From Erinaceus europaeus (taxonomy: Eukaryota > Chordata > Mammalia > Eulipotyphla > Erinaceidae): 64,000 nt of DNA. The position numbers and the translations under genes were made by a program. This document shows positions 45,011-55,960 of this stretch, one piece after another. Numbering within the stretch: position 1 is the first letter of the stretch; every line of letters starts with the position of its first letter. The stretch is from contig NC_080162.1 of assembly GCF_950295315.1 (NCBI RefSeq), positions 73,563,729-73,627,728 of the forward strand, read 5' to 3'. Below the pieces are notes generated by a model. It searched no databases and had not been told where the DNA came from. It worked only from the letters and a program-made list of their open reading frames with translations.

Positions 45011-46803
45011 TCCAGTACAGAGGCAACTATGAGCTGCCCCCCTTCTCCAGAGTTCTCCCGAGATATTTTGGCATCTACTGCAAAACACTAGAGTGAGGTA
45101 TTGTCTACCTATCTATCCCAAGGGCTGGGGAAATATTCTGGAAAGCTTTCCAAGAACAACTCTTTCTTTTTCACTGGCACCTGGTATGTCCTGACAGAGA
45201 CAACAGAGACAAGTGGACAGAGCACATTACCCGCCCCCCCACGATCTCTAGCAAAGGCAGTTTCCACACCAAAGATAACCACTGTTTGCTCTAGAGACAA
45301 CAGCCATGGGCGTGGTAGAAGGTGGCCCTTTGCAGTGGGCTGAGGGTGAGCTGTAGCTGGCTTATTTTAGTTTATGGGAATTTGATCCCTTTCCCCAGGT
45401 TTTCCTCCTTTCATGACTGTGTGGGCCTCCACTTCTCCCTTTTTAGATGCTTCAAAAGCTAAGAACATTGCCTTGGCAACACCACCAGCAGCATCTTTTA
45501 GTGGAACCCTCCTTCAGAGAGTGGATCCTGGCCCAGGCAGTGCACAGCATAGCTGTGCCCCTTTCTCAAGTTGTCTCCCTCTGGAACTGTACTGCTAGGG
45601 TCCTCATGTGTCCTGAGGACAAGGACACCCACTAACCTCTAGCTTCTGACATGTTCCTGCCCTCCCTTGAGCCCTTTCTGAGTCTCTCCTTTATGTAAGC
45701 ACAATGTGTGTATGTGCAAGAGTGGCTCGTGGAGAACTAGTGAGCCCAGTGTGATGATACTCATCCAAGTCCAGTACACTATTCACATATGGATCCATCT
45801 ATTCTTACATCCATTAATGTTCATGGCAAGTCTGTACTGGGGCCTGCCTGGACCAGATTTGACTGGTGGTGGAGGTGGAGCAGAAATAAGACAGACACCT
45901 TCAGTGCTGTCCTCAGAGCTAACTGAGTTTTTGCAAAATATAACAAATACAAAGAAAATAAACAGGAGGTAGACACCATAGATTACAAAGGACACAATTT
46001 AGGGTTAACAGGGAAGGCCTCTCTAAGAGATAAGACTTAAACTGAGGTATAGTTAGGTGAGAAAGAGACAGCCTTGGGAAGAACTGAGGAAAGAGCCCAC
46101 TGAGGGAAGAGCAAGTGCAAAGGTCCTGGGGTGGTCATGGAGAAGCACAAGGAGGCCAGAGCACAGTGAACAAGGTGAGTGTGGGGCAGAGCTTGCTCTC
46201 TGAATACTTGCGTCAGAGGTCATCGGCCCACTCCACAACTGACAGGGACTGGATGAACCTCCTTGCTGAACCACTGCAAGGCTGGGGGTGGTTCTTACCC
46301 CTTCTAGTTCCAGTTTCCAAAGCTTTATAGCACAGGAGAGATCAGCTCTGTCTAGGAGTCATCAGTTCCTACTAGTATGTAAGTCTGGTAAAATGTCTCT
46401 GTGTCCCCTACCTTGAACTGGGTGTCATGAGGCTGGGAAATCAGAAGAAGAAAAATACAGAAAATGCATGCAAAATGGGGAGGGGGTGCCCCCTCCACAG
46501 CATCCACAGGTGAGAGCAGGCACGGACTGCAGGCTGCCTCATGGCCCACTCCACATCACTCTCTCTGCAAACTGGATATGTTCCTGTTATTCTCATGTGA
46601 CATGTGTAGAAACTGGGACTCAGAGGAGTGGAGTATCTTGACTGACTCATACAGTGAATTGGGGTATAGGCCCCAAAACATAGTAGGTTAGAGTGGAAGA
46701 CAGCTCACCCAAGAGGGTGCTCACATTAGCTTATGCAAAGTGGGGGTTTCACACCTGATACCATATGGGAGCACCCAGCTTCATAGGTAGTGGAACAATG
46801 CTA

Positions 46804-46806
<3 letters not shown>

Positions 46807-46892
<86 letters not shown>
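46807..46892. repeat. Compound (TC)n(CA)n microsatellite
   Basis: About 50 bp of TC repeats is followed directly by about 36 bp of CA repeats. It sits at the 3' end of an old SINE-like segment beginning near 46740. Confidence 0.95.
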
Positions 46893-46895
<3 letters not shown>

Positions 46896-47029
46896 AACAC
46901 AGCTGAATAGTTTTCCCCACCTACCTGCCAGCCTCAGCCATAGTGTCTCTCAGTGGACAGGAAGGAAAACAGGACATCAGCACCCCTAGCTATCCAACCC
47001 TACTTATCGTCTAACCTCATCCTCATCTT

Positions 47030-47230
47030 TTACCTGGATGATCCCTGCAGCCTCCCAATCAGTCCACCTCCAGGTTTATTTCTTCCTTATTTATAGTCAT
47101 GCTGCTCCCCCTGCCTGAAGCCTTCAGTGGCTCCCCAGTACCCTGCACTCAACCTGCGATCGGGACTCTTCATCACCTAGTTCAATTCTCCTTTAGCTCT
47201 ACTGCTCTGGGGATTCTTTAGCAGGAATTT
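47030..47230 (+). mobile_element. L2 fragment
   Basis: The phrase order gatccctgcagcctcccaat, gtcatgctgctccccctgcc, gccttcagtggctccccagt and accctgcactcaacctgcga matches the L2 3' region. Confidence 0.55.
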
Positions 47231-48105
47231 AGAGGTTTTGGTCCTGACACATTCCTTCTGAAGAAAAGTCCCAGGCATCCATTAGTTGTTTTGGAAAAAA
47301 AAAACAAAAAACTGTCCATTTTCACATGACCTTTCTGTTCCTATGATGTGGAATGCAGGGCCCATGATGCAGTAACAGCTTTCTGAAAGTAGTGGGGTTT
47401 ATTGCCTCAGCTTTCTAGTTCTATAAAGAGAAGGGTCCAAGTCCCACTTCCCTTAGTACAGATAACAGCAGGGCTTCCAAGACCCCTGTGAGGGCACAGT
47501 AAGTTGAAAGGCATCTAAGACAGAGTCTGCACACATCTACTCTCTGCCAGGTACTCCGTGGTGGAAGAAGATAGGACCCAGGGAAGTGGAGCCTAGTCAA
47601 AACATCACAGAGAGGGATTATAGAAGTGGACCTGGACAAAACTCACCTGCTCAAGAGCATGCTTGCCTTGTTGTTGTTCCCCATGACCAAGGCTAATGGA
47701 GAAGAAATGCACACACCAGCAACTGCAGAGTTCATGCTGGCCAGTTTTGAACTCTCATAGGAAATGAAAGACCTGCTGACCTCCCGGATCTTCCTATGAT
47801 AGGAACTAATACTTCTTTCTGCTTCTGAGCTCCTGCCAGCCCTCCTCTGTAGCACACGTGGCCACAAGCCACCCCCAAGTGCTTCTTGAGTAGAGCCTGG
47901 CTTTTTATGTTGTCAGGGGTCCTAGCCTCTACCCCATGCCTGGGAAGGAACAAGCCAGATTTCTCAGTCCAAACTGAAGCATGAGAAAATGTTAGAGAAA
48001 ACCAGTAGGCCCTTAGTAGGCCAAGACCTTCACCTGCACCCTGATGTATGACAGAGATGTCAGGTCTGGTGTCCCTTAAGCTTGGCTGTGTCTACACAGC
48101 ACAGG

Positions 48106-48130
48106 AAAAAAAAAAAAAAAAAAAAAAAAA
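48106..48130. repeat. Poly(A) run of 25
   Basis: This is a pure A run in otherwise unique sequence. The 200 bp before it match none of the SINE or L1 families in this window. It could be the tail of an unrecognised retrocopy. Confidence 0.9.
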
Positions 48131-48865
48131 CTGCTAGGTCCTTTCCTCTCCCAATCTTGCTCTCCTCATCCATAAAGTGGGAATGAGCAGCCCAGCCCTG
48201 CCTGCTTCACAGGGCTATCATGAAACTCAAGTATGACAATCCCTTCTCTCAACAGATACGTAATGAGTACATACTATGTATTTGTATTAATAAAAGAATG
48301 GAGTCAACCCAAATGAAATAAACTGTGGAGCATTTATTCCTGCACAGCAAATGGCTTGGATCTTGGTGGAAAACAACCACCATGCACTTAATTCTATTCA
48401 TGTGTCAAGAATTCAAACAGGCACTGCAGGGATGGTAGCCTCTGCTCCATGATGGGAGAGCCAGAGAAAGGGAGTATCTGGAAGTTGGAGTGGGACTGGG
48501 GAGGGTTAGGGTAGGTGTGGAATCAGCTAGAGGTTCCACTCCTATCACCTGGGCTTTGATAGCAAAGACTGGCATAGCTAGGACTGCAGATCAGGGCAAC
48601 TCCATGTGCCCAGCTCTTGGGCTCGGGCTTCCTCATAACACAATAACTAAATTCTGAAAGGAAGAGACCCACTCCTTAAGTTTAGAATTCTCAAACAATT
48701 GGAACAAAATTACAAGTTAATTACTACCAAACCACAAATTTAATGACAACCATTATTGGTATCTCATTCAAGTTTCACAATCACCTTGGGATGTCCTATA
48801 TAGGATTAGGTTTGACTTCATCTAACAGGAAACTGAAGTAATAGAGACATACAAATAGAAATTAG

Positions 48866-49644
48866 AGGAGACTTCCGGAAGCAGAGCTACGAGCAGCAGC
48901 AGATCTGTTTCTCTCCTCTCCTCTCCTCTCCCAGATCAACTAGAAATACCAAAGGAGACTACCTGGGACTGAAACAAGACAGGACTAGAATGACTACAGG
49001 AACCCACCAAATCACCGGTGAGTGCAAACACACATGGCTGGTGACAGAGAGGAGCCTAGGGAGAGACTAAGTGGCTGGTAACAGTCCAACACTGCTCTAT
49101 CAGTTGAGACACCAACTCCAGTCTGTCCCACCAACAAGGGGACATCTGAAGGGAGGAGAGGACTCCCCGGAGACTCACCAAGTGCAACTCTGAGTCTCCA
49201 TTGCTACTGCCCTCAAAATCTGGAGCAGCGGCAAGGAGGGACACTGGGGGACAGAAATCTAACCAGGAAATTCAGGAGAAGACCTATACCTCGGTGGCAT
49301 AGCTGTGGGGCTGAGAAAGTCTCTTTGCATAACCACCAGACTATCTCTGCCACACCCTGCCTTATCTCTTGGTTAGGAGTCAGTGATTAAGTTAAGAAGC
49401 CTACTTATAGTTAGAAACCCTCAGGCTCCCATAGCTTACAGAGAAGAAAAAAAAAGAGAGAGAGAGAGAGAGAGGCTTTTAAATCACTGAGCTCCAACTC
49501 AGGGATTAAAATAATATTGAAACAACTCTTAACTTCCACCACTGTGAACCCTTTAATTACATTACTCAGACACAAGCCAATCCAGAAAATAATGATCAGT
49601 AATTTGAATAGTACTAAGAGAGGGAACTCATAACAATATACAAA
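48866..49644 (+). promoter_or_regulatory. L1 5' UTR / internal promoter region
   Basis: The first bases (gaggagacttccggaagcag) followed by a ctcctctcctctcctctccc tract and G/A-rich sequence are typical of a mammalian L1 5' end. Its presence shows that the host L1 inserted at or near full length. Promoter activity today is unknown. The ACTTCCGGAAG core is an ETS-type motif. Confidence 0.65.
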
Positions 49645-50619
49645 ATGGGTAAACCAACAAGAAGAAATATTGGAGAAACGAACCAGGACAAGAGTCCAGC
49701 TCAAAGCCCCCGAAAGGGTGAAGCACAAAATAACGAGTTCAACATCCAAACATTAGCTAAGGAAATAATCACAGGAGTGAGTAAAGAGTTTGAAAGGATT
49801 ATAATCAGAAATACAGGAACAACAAATGAGACTCTGGAAGAAAACACTAACTATCTCAAGATTATTAGAGAGCTGAAAGCTGAAATAGCTGAGCTAAGAA
49901 CACAACTAGCTGAACAAGATAAAACAATATCAGAACAGGGAAACAAAACAGATGAACTCCAGAAAACAGTAGAGGGCAGAGAGAATAGAATCAATGAGGC
50001 TGAAGACAGAATTAGCAAGATCGAGGACAAATTAGAGACAACTAAAAAAGAAGTAAGAGATCTCAAAAAGAAATTAAGAGATGCTGAAAACAACAACAGA
50101 GACCTATGGGATGACTTCAAAAGAAACAATATACACATTATTGGCTTACCAGAGGAAGAAAGAGAGGGAGAGGAAGAAAGCATTCTCCAGGCCATAATAG
50201 CTGAAAACTTCTGTAGTCTAGACAACATCAAAGACATAAAGATTCAAGAAGCCCAGAGGGTCCCAAACAGAATTAACCCAGACTTCAAGACACCAAGACA
50301 CATCATAGTTAGAATGGAAAGGAATAAGGATAAAGACAGGATCCTGAAGGCTGCAAGAGAAAAACAAAGAGTCACCTACAGAGGAAAACCCAGAAGATTA
50401 GCAGCAGACTTCTCCACACAAACACTACAGGCCAGAAGAGAATGACAAGATATCTATCGAGTGCTCAATGAGAAAGGCTTTCAACCAAGAATACTATGTC
50501 CTGCTAGACTGTCATTCAGACTAGATGGAGACATCAAAACCTTCTCAGACAAGCAACAGTTGAAGGAATCAACTATCACCAAGCCTGCCCTGAAAGAAGT
50601 TCTGAAAGGTCTTCTATAA
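49645..50619 (+). pseudogene. L1 ORF1 (RNA-binding protein), one in-frame stop
   Basis: The frame encodes the L1 nucleic-acid-binding chaperone that coats L1 RNA. An N-terminal coiled coil (about residues 65-155, rich in Glu, Lys and Ile heptads) is followed by an RRM-like region (NIHIIGLPEEEREGEEE) and the C-terminal domain (RILKAAREKQRVTYRGKPRR). A TGA at 50443-50445 replaces a codon that would be Trp in active L1s. The same frame then continues with QDIYRVLNEKGFQPRILCPA to a natural TAA at 50617-50619, for 324 codons in all. A single stop in ORF1 indicates a fairly young insertion. Confidence 0.88.
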
Positions 50620-50672
50620 ACAGTCAGACCATCATAAATAGGACATACAGAACACTCTAAAACTCTAGAAGA

Positions 50673-52272
50673 ATGGCGTTAAAATATCTTCAATCTTTGA
50701 TATCAATAAATGTCAATGGCCTGAATTCACCTATTAAAAGACACAGAGTAGGAAGATGGATCATAAAACACAACCCAACAATATGCTGTCTACAGGAAAC
50801 CCACCTAACTCAACAAGACAAACACAGACTTAAAGTGAAAGGATGGAAAACTATCATACAAGCCAATGGCCCACAAAAAAGGGCAGGAACAGCTATTCTC
50901 ATATCTGACATGATAGACTTTAAAATAGGTAAGATTAAAAAAGACAGGAATGGACACTACTTAATGCTCAGAGGATCAGTCAATCAAGAGGACTTAACAA
51001 TTATTAACATCTATGCACCCAATGAGAAGCCATCTAAATACATCAAATGTCTACTGAAAGAGCTACAGCAATATATTAACAGTAACACAGTCATAGTAGG
51101 GGACTTCAACACCCCACTCTCTCAACTTGACAGATCATCCAGGCAGAAAATCAATAAATACATAAGGGAGCTAAATGAAGAGATAGATAAACCAGAACTA
51201 TTGGACATTTTCAGAGTCATTCATCCCAAGAAACTGGAATACACATTTTACTCAAATCCACATGGGTCATTCTCAAGGATAGACCATATGTTAGGCCACA
51301 GCAGCATCAGCAAATTCAAGAGCATTAAAATCATCACAAGCATCTTCTCAGACCACAGTGGAATTAAACTAACACTTAACAATCAACAAAAGATTAGTAA
51401 TAGTCCCAAAATGTGGGAGCTCAACAGTACGCTTCTTAACAACCTCTGGGTCAAAGAGGACTTCAAGGAAGAAATCAAAATGTTTCGAGACTTCAATGAA
51501 CATGAAGACACAAGCTATCAAAATATTTGGGACACAGCTAAGGCAGTACTGAGAGGGAAGTCCATAGCTATACAAGCACACATTAGGAAACAAGAAAAAG
51601 CACAAATAAACAGCCTGGTTGCACATCTTAAGGACCTAGAAGAAGAACAACAAAGGAACCCTAAAGCAACCAGAAGGACAGAAATCACTAAAGTTAGGGC
51701 AGAAATAAATAACATTGAGAACAAGAAAACCATACAAAAGATCAACGAAAGTAAATGTTGGTTCTTCGAAAGAGTGAACAAAATCGACAAACCTTTAGCC
51801 AGACTCACAAAACAAAAAAGGGAGAAGACCCAAATAAATCAGATAGTAAATGAAAGAGGAGATAACACAACAGATACCGCAAAAATTCAACATATCATGC
51901 GAGGCTTCTATGAACAACTATATGCCACCAAGCTAGAGAACCTGGAAGAAATGGACGATTTCCTAGATACCTACCAACTTCCAAAACTAAGTAAAGAGGA
52001 AGTGGATTACATGAACAGGCCCATCACAGCTAATGAAATTGAAACAGTTATCAAAAATCTCCCCAAAAATAAAAGTCCTGGACCAGATGGTTTTACAAAT
52101 GAATTCTACAAAACTTTCAAAGAAGAACTAATACCTCTACTTTTAAAAATCTTCCAGAAGATTGAAGACACTAGACTACTCCCTGCCAGCTTCTATGAAG
52201 CTAACATCACCCTGATACCAAAAGCAGACAGGGACACAACCAAAAAAGAAAACTAAGACCAATATCTCTGAT
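50673..52272 (+). pseudogene. L1 ORF2, endonuclease and start of reverse transcriptase
   Basis: The N-terminal apurinic-like endonuclease nicks target DNA for reverse transcription. Visible motifs are [19 protein letters not shown] (catalytic Glu), [16 protein letters not shown] and [10 protein letters not shown] (catalytic His). The linker and beginning of the reverse transcriptase follow ([20 protein letters not shown], then [18 protein letters not shown]). The frame meets TAA at 52254, caused by a 1-nt deletion: restoring the +1 frame continues RPISLMNIH across the nested LINE at 52285. Confidence 0.9.
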
Positions 52273-52284
52273 GAACATACATGT

Positions 52285-54626
52285 TTCTTCTTCTAGCGTT
52301 TGCCCTTCTTCCGTAGCCAGTCAACAGCATCAGGTTGAGCCTGATGTAAAGTTTCGAGACCTCCTTTGAATCTGGAGAGGTGGCAGTCGTTGACTATGTG
52401 GGTCATAGTCTGTCTGTAGCCGCAGGGGCAGTTCGGGTCGTCTCTGGCTCCCCAGCGATGGAACATAGCGGCGCACCAGCCATGGCCTGTTCGATAGCGA
52501 TTGAGGAGGACCCAATCATAACGTGCTAGGTCAAAGCCGGGTTGACGCTTGCAGGGGTCTGTGATGAGGTGTTTGTTCTTTACCTCAGCTGACTGCCAGC
52601 TCTGTTTCCAAGAGTCTGGAACAGAGAAGTTCAGTGTAGGCGTAGGGGACCAGATTGGGTGATGAGATGTCAAGCATTGGACAGGGTGGGCGAAGATATC
52701 CGCGTATATTGGCAGGTCCGTTAGAGCGTAGACGTGGGAAATGAACTTAGATGAGGCCGCATCCCGACGAATATCTGGCGGGGCGATGTTGCTAAGAACT
52801 GGCAGCCATGGAACCGGGGTGGAACGGATGGTTCCAGAAATGATCCTCATGGAGGAATATAATTTGGAATCGACCAAGTGGACATGGGGGCTACAGAACC
52901 ATACTGGGGCACAGTATTCTGCAGTGGAATAGCATAATGCCAGAGATGATGATCATAGTGTGGAAGTGCTCGCACCCCATGAGGAGCTGGCCAGTCTTGC
53001 AATGATGTTATTCCTCGCGCCCACCTTTGCTGCAGTTTTTATGAGATGTTTGTGAAATGACAGAGTGCGATCGAGAGTAACGCCAAGATAGACTGGCTGG
53101 GCTTCATGCCGGATTCTCGTATCGCCAAGCTGCACATTAAGCTCACGCGAGGCCGAGGCATGGTGTAGATGGAAAACAGATGATACCGTTTTTTGCAGTG
53201 CTAGGAATTAGTCGCCATTTTTTACAGTAATCAGATATCAGAGACATGTCTTTCGTGAGTGTTTCCTCGAGGATGTCAAACTTGGATGCCTGAGTTGCAC
53301 AGCAGATGTCATCGGCGTCGATGAACTTCCTTGAAGAAGTTTCTGGGAGGTCATTGATGTAAATATTAAATAGCGTAGGAGCCAGAACAGAGCCCTGGGG
53401 GAGGCCACTTGAGACAAGTCTCCGTCTGCTAGACTTGTCACCCAGATGCACCCGGAATCTTCTGTTTTGGAGAAGAAACGATATAGTGTTGGCCACCCAT
53501 GGGGGCAGGCATCTTGAGATCTTGACCAGGAGACCACGGTGCCAGACCATGTCATAGGCTGCTGTGAGATCAACAAAGACAGCACCCGTCTTTAAATTCT
53601 TCTGGAATCCATTTTCAATGTAAGTTGAGAGGGCCAGGGCTTCTTCGCAGGTAGATCTTCCTGGGCGGAAACCAGCCTGGGCGGGTGATAGGAATTTCTC
53701 TGTAAGATGAGAAATACGTGAAAGAAGCAGCCTCTCAAGGAGTTTGTAACACATGGAGAGGAGAGAAATTGGTCTATAGCTGGCGGCCAGTGTTGGGTCT
53801 TTCTTTGGTTTTAAAACTGCTATAATCTTCGCACGACGCCAAACTTTGGGCATAGATTCAGATTCCAAGATGTGGGACAAGAATGAAGCGAGCCACTTCT
53901 TTGCCGCGGGGCCCAGGTTAAGAATGAGTTCTGGGGTGATGTTATCATAGCCAGCAGCTGTTCCCAGTTTAACCCTCTTCAAAGTGTCTTCCAGTTCAGA
54001 CAGTGTAAAGGGAGAGATTTTTGGAGATGGACAAGATAACCGGAAGTGGGATGACCACTCATGGGAAATTTCTCTTTTCCAGACTGGGTCAATCTTAGCA
54101 CGTCCAACTTGAGTTAGGTGACTGGCCACTGAGTTTGGAGATACAGGAGGATGGGAGATGGGAGGGGGTTGGCTACCGGCACCCAGTCTGTGAAGAAGCT
54201 TCCAGGCCTTCCTACTTGAGTGGGTGAAGTTCAGACTTTCCGTGAGTTGTTGCCAGCGGGCTTGGCGTGCTGCATCCAGGGAGGCAATGAGATGGTCAGC
54301 CACATCTGGGTCGCCCAACTCATCATACTGCTTTAGTAGTTGCTCGCATTCAGCATCAAGACAAGGCATATAGTTAGCACGTCTCCCACGAGGAATGGCT
54401 TGGGAAGCTGCTATGAAGATGGCTTGGCGGAAGCGCCTGTAGGAATCTTCAGAGGGGATAGAGTTAATTGGAATTGCAGGAATAGATTTGTTCGTAAGAT
54501 CACTGAACAGACGCCAGTTTGCTTTCCGAAAGTTCCATCTTAGTTTCTCCGAGCACAGAATCAGTGGGAGCTGGAGACCAATGTGGATGATAGCTGGGCG
54601 GTGATGACTGTGCGGGAAGATCTTGA
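52285..54626 (-). mobile_element. Young non-L1 LINE (Jockey/CR1-superfamily-like), 5'-truncated, nested in L1
   Basis: This minus-strand insertion of 2,342 bp interrupts L1 ORF2. A perfect 12-bp duplication, gaacatacatgt, borders it at 52273-52284 and 54627-54638, and the L1 sequence joins cleanly across it. The 3' end is a short (AAG)n tail rather than poly(A), which excludes mobilisation by L1. Read on the minus strand it encodes the end of an endonuclease, a full reverse transcriptase and a C-terminal Cys/His region, stopping 8 nt before the element's end. L2 and CR1/L3 relics in mammals are far more decayed. BovB/RTE is unlike it in its reverse transcriptase motifs and in having this C-terminal region. 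The clade assignment is from motif style only. Confidence 0.88.
52293..54626 (-). pseudogene. LINE ORF: endonuclease end, reverse transcriptase, Cys/His tail
   Basis: The polyprotein copies its own RNA at a nicked target. It starts within the endonuclease ([11 protein letters not shown], with the conserved terminal His), followed by WNFRKANW, a linker, and RT motifs: TAAGYDNITPELI, PKKDPTLAASYRPISLLSMC, AGFRPGRSTCEEALAL, FVDLTAAYDMVWHRG, SGLPQGSVLAPTLFNIYIND, DADDICCATQ and YLGVTLDRTLSFHKHL. The C-terminal region has RTGHGWC and a CPCGYRQTMTHIVNDC motif, and ends PDAVDWLRKKGKR. Two lesions break it: an extra base in a 6-T run at 53189-53194, and a CpG-type nonsense change at 52953-52955 (CGA to TGA). 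The catalytic YADD is DADD (53308-53319). So the copy is dead but only lightly decayed. Confidence 0.88.
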
Positions 54627-54638
54627 GAACATACATGT

Positions 54639-55960
54639 GAAAATACTGAACAAAATTCTAGCCAACCGGATACAGCAGTATATCAAAAAGATTGTTCATC
54701 ATGACCAAGTGGGGTTTATCCCAGGCATGCAAGATTGGTTTAATATACGTAAATCAATCAATGTGACCCACCACATCAACAAAAGCAAGACCAAAAACCA
54801 CATGGTCATATCAATAGTTGCAGAGAAAGCCTTTGACAAAATACAACATCCCTTTATAATCAAAACACTACAAAAAATGGGAATAGATGGGAAATTCCTG
54901 AAGATTGTGGGGTCTATATATAGCAAACCTATAGCCAACATCATACTCAATGGTGAAAAACTGGAAGCATTTCCACTCAGATCAGGTACTAGACAGGGCT
55001 GCCCACTATCACCATTACTATTCAACATAGTGTTGGAAGTTCTTGCCATAGCAATCAGGCAGGAGCAAGGAATTAAAGGGATACAGATTGGAAGAGAAGA
55101 AGTCAGACTCTCCCTATTTGCAGGTGACATGATAGTATACATGGAAAAAACCTAAGGAATCCAGCAAGAAGCTTTTGTAAATCATCAGGCAATACAGTAG
55201 GGTGTCAGGCTATAAAATTAACATTCAAAAGTCAGTGGCATTCCTCTATGTAAACACTAAGCTAGAAGAAATTGAAATCCAGAAATCAATTCCTTTTACT
55301 ATAGCAACTAAACAACAAAATATCTAGGAGCAAAGCTAACCAAAGAAGTGAAAGACTTGTATACTGAAAATTATGAGTCACTAATCAAGGAAATTGAAAA
55401 AGACACAAAGAAGTGGAAAGATATTCCATCTTCATGGGTTGGAAGAATTGGCATCATCAAAATGAATATGCTACCCAGAGCCATATACAAATTTAATGCT
55501 ATCCTCATCAAGATCCCAACCACATTTTTTAGGAGAATAGAACAAATGCTATAAATGTTTATCTGGAACCAGAAAAGACCTAGAATTGCCAAAACAATCT
55601 TGAGAAAAAAGAACAGAACTGGAGGCATCACACTCCCAGATCTCAAATTGTATTATAGGGCCATTGTCATCAAAACTGTTTGGTACTGGAACATGAATAG
55701 ACACACTGACCAGTGGAATACAATTGAGAGCCCAGAAGTGAGCCCCCACACCTATGGATATCTAATCTTTGACAAAGGGGCTCAGACTATTAAATGGGGA
55801 AACCAGAGTCTCTTCAACAAATGGTGTTGGAAACAATGGGTTGAAACATGCAGAAGAATGAAACTGAACCACTGTATTTCACCAAATACAAAAGTAAATT
55901 CCAAGTGGATCAAGGACTTGGATGTTAGACCAGAAACTATCAGATACTTAGAAGAAAATA
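54639..55960 (+). pseudogene. L1 ORF2, reverse transcriptase and following region (host L1)
   Basis: It resumes ORF2 directly after the nested LINE ([20 protein letters not shown], then [20 protein letters not shown]). It carries [15 protein letters not shown], but the catalytic FADD reads FAGD (55117-55128). A stop at 55153 is followed by small deletions (55160-55200 and about 55310) and another stop at 55552. From 55555 the frame is open again ([20 protein letters not shown]). Confidence 0.88.

Larger units (their letters stand above)
43869..48865. other. Intergenic sequence, no gene seen
   Basis: Apart from a MIR (44930-45010), L2 ends (about 46025-46130 and 47030-47230), a compound microsatellite (46807-46892) and a poly(A) run (48106-48130), this stretch looks unique. 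The longest open frame (44225-44884, 219 codons) resembles no family and has no supporting splice or codon signal. I see no trace of the gene that follows ANGPT4 in other mammals. Confidence 0.55.

Noticed and set aside
47950..48130. Processed pseudogene ending in poly(A)25
   Set aside because: The sequence before the poly(A) matches no gene or retroposon I recognise, and no flanking duplication could be found by eye.
52285..54626. Explaining the minus-strand RT as L2 or BovB
   Set aside because: L2 relics in this window are far more decayed, and a nested insertion with a perfect duplication inside a lineage-specific L1 must be young. The RT motifs and C-terminal Cys/His region do not look like BovB/RTE.
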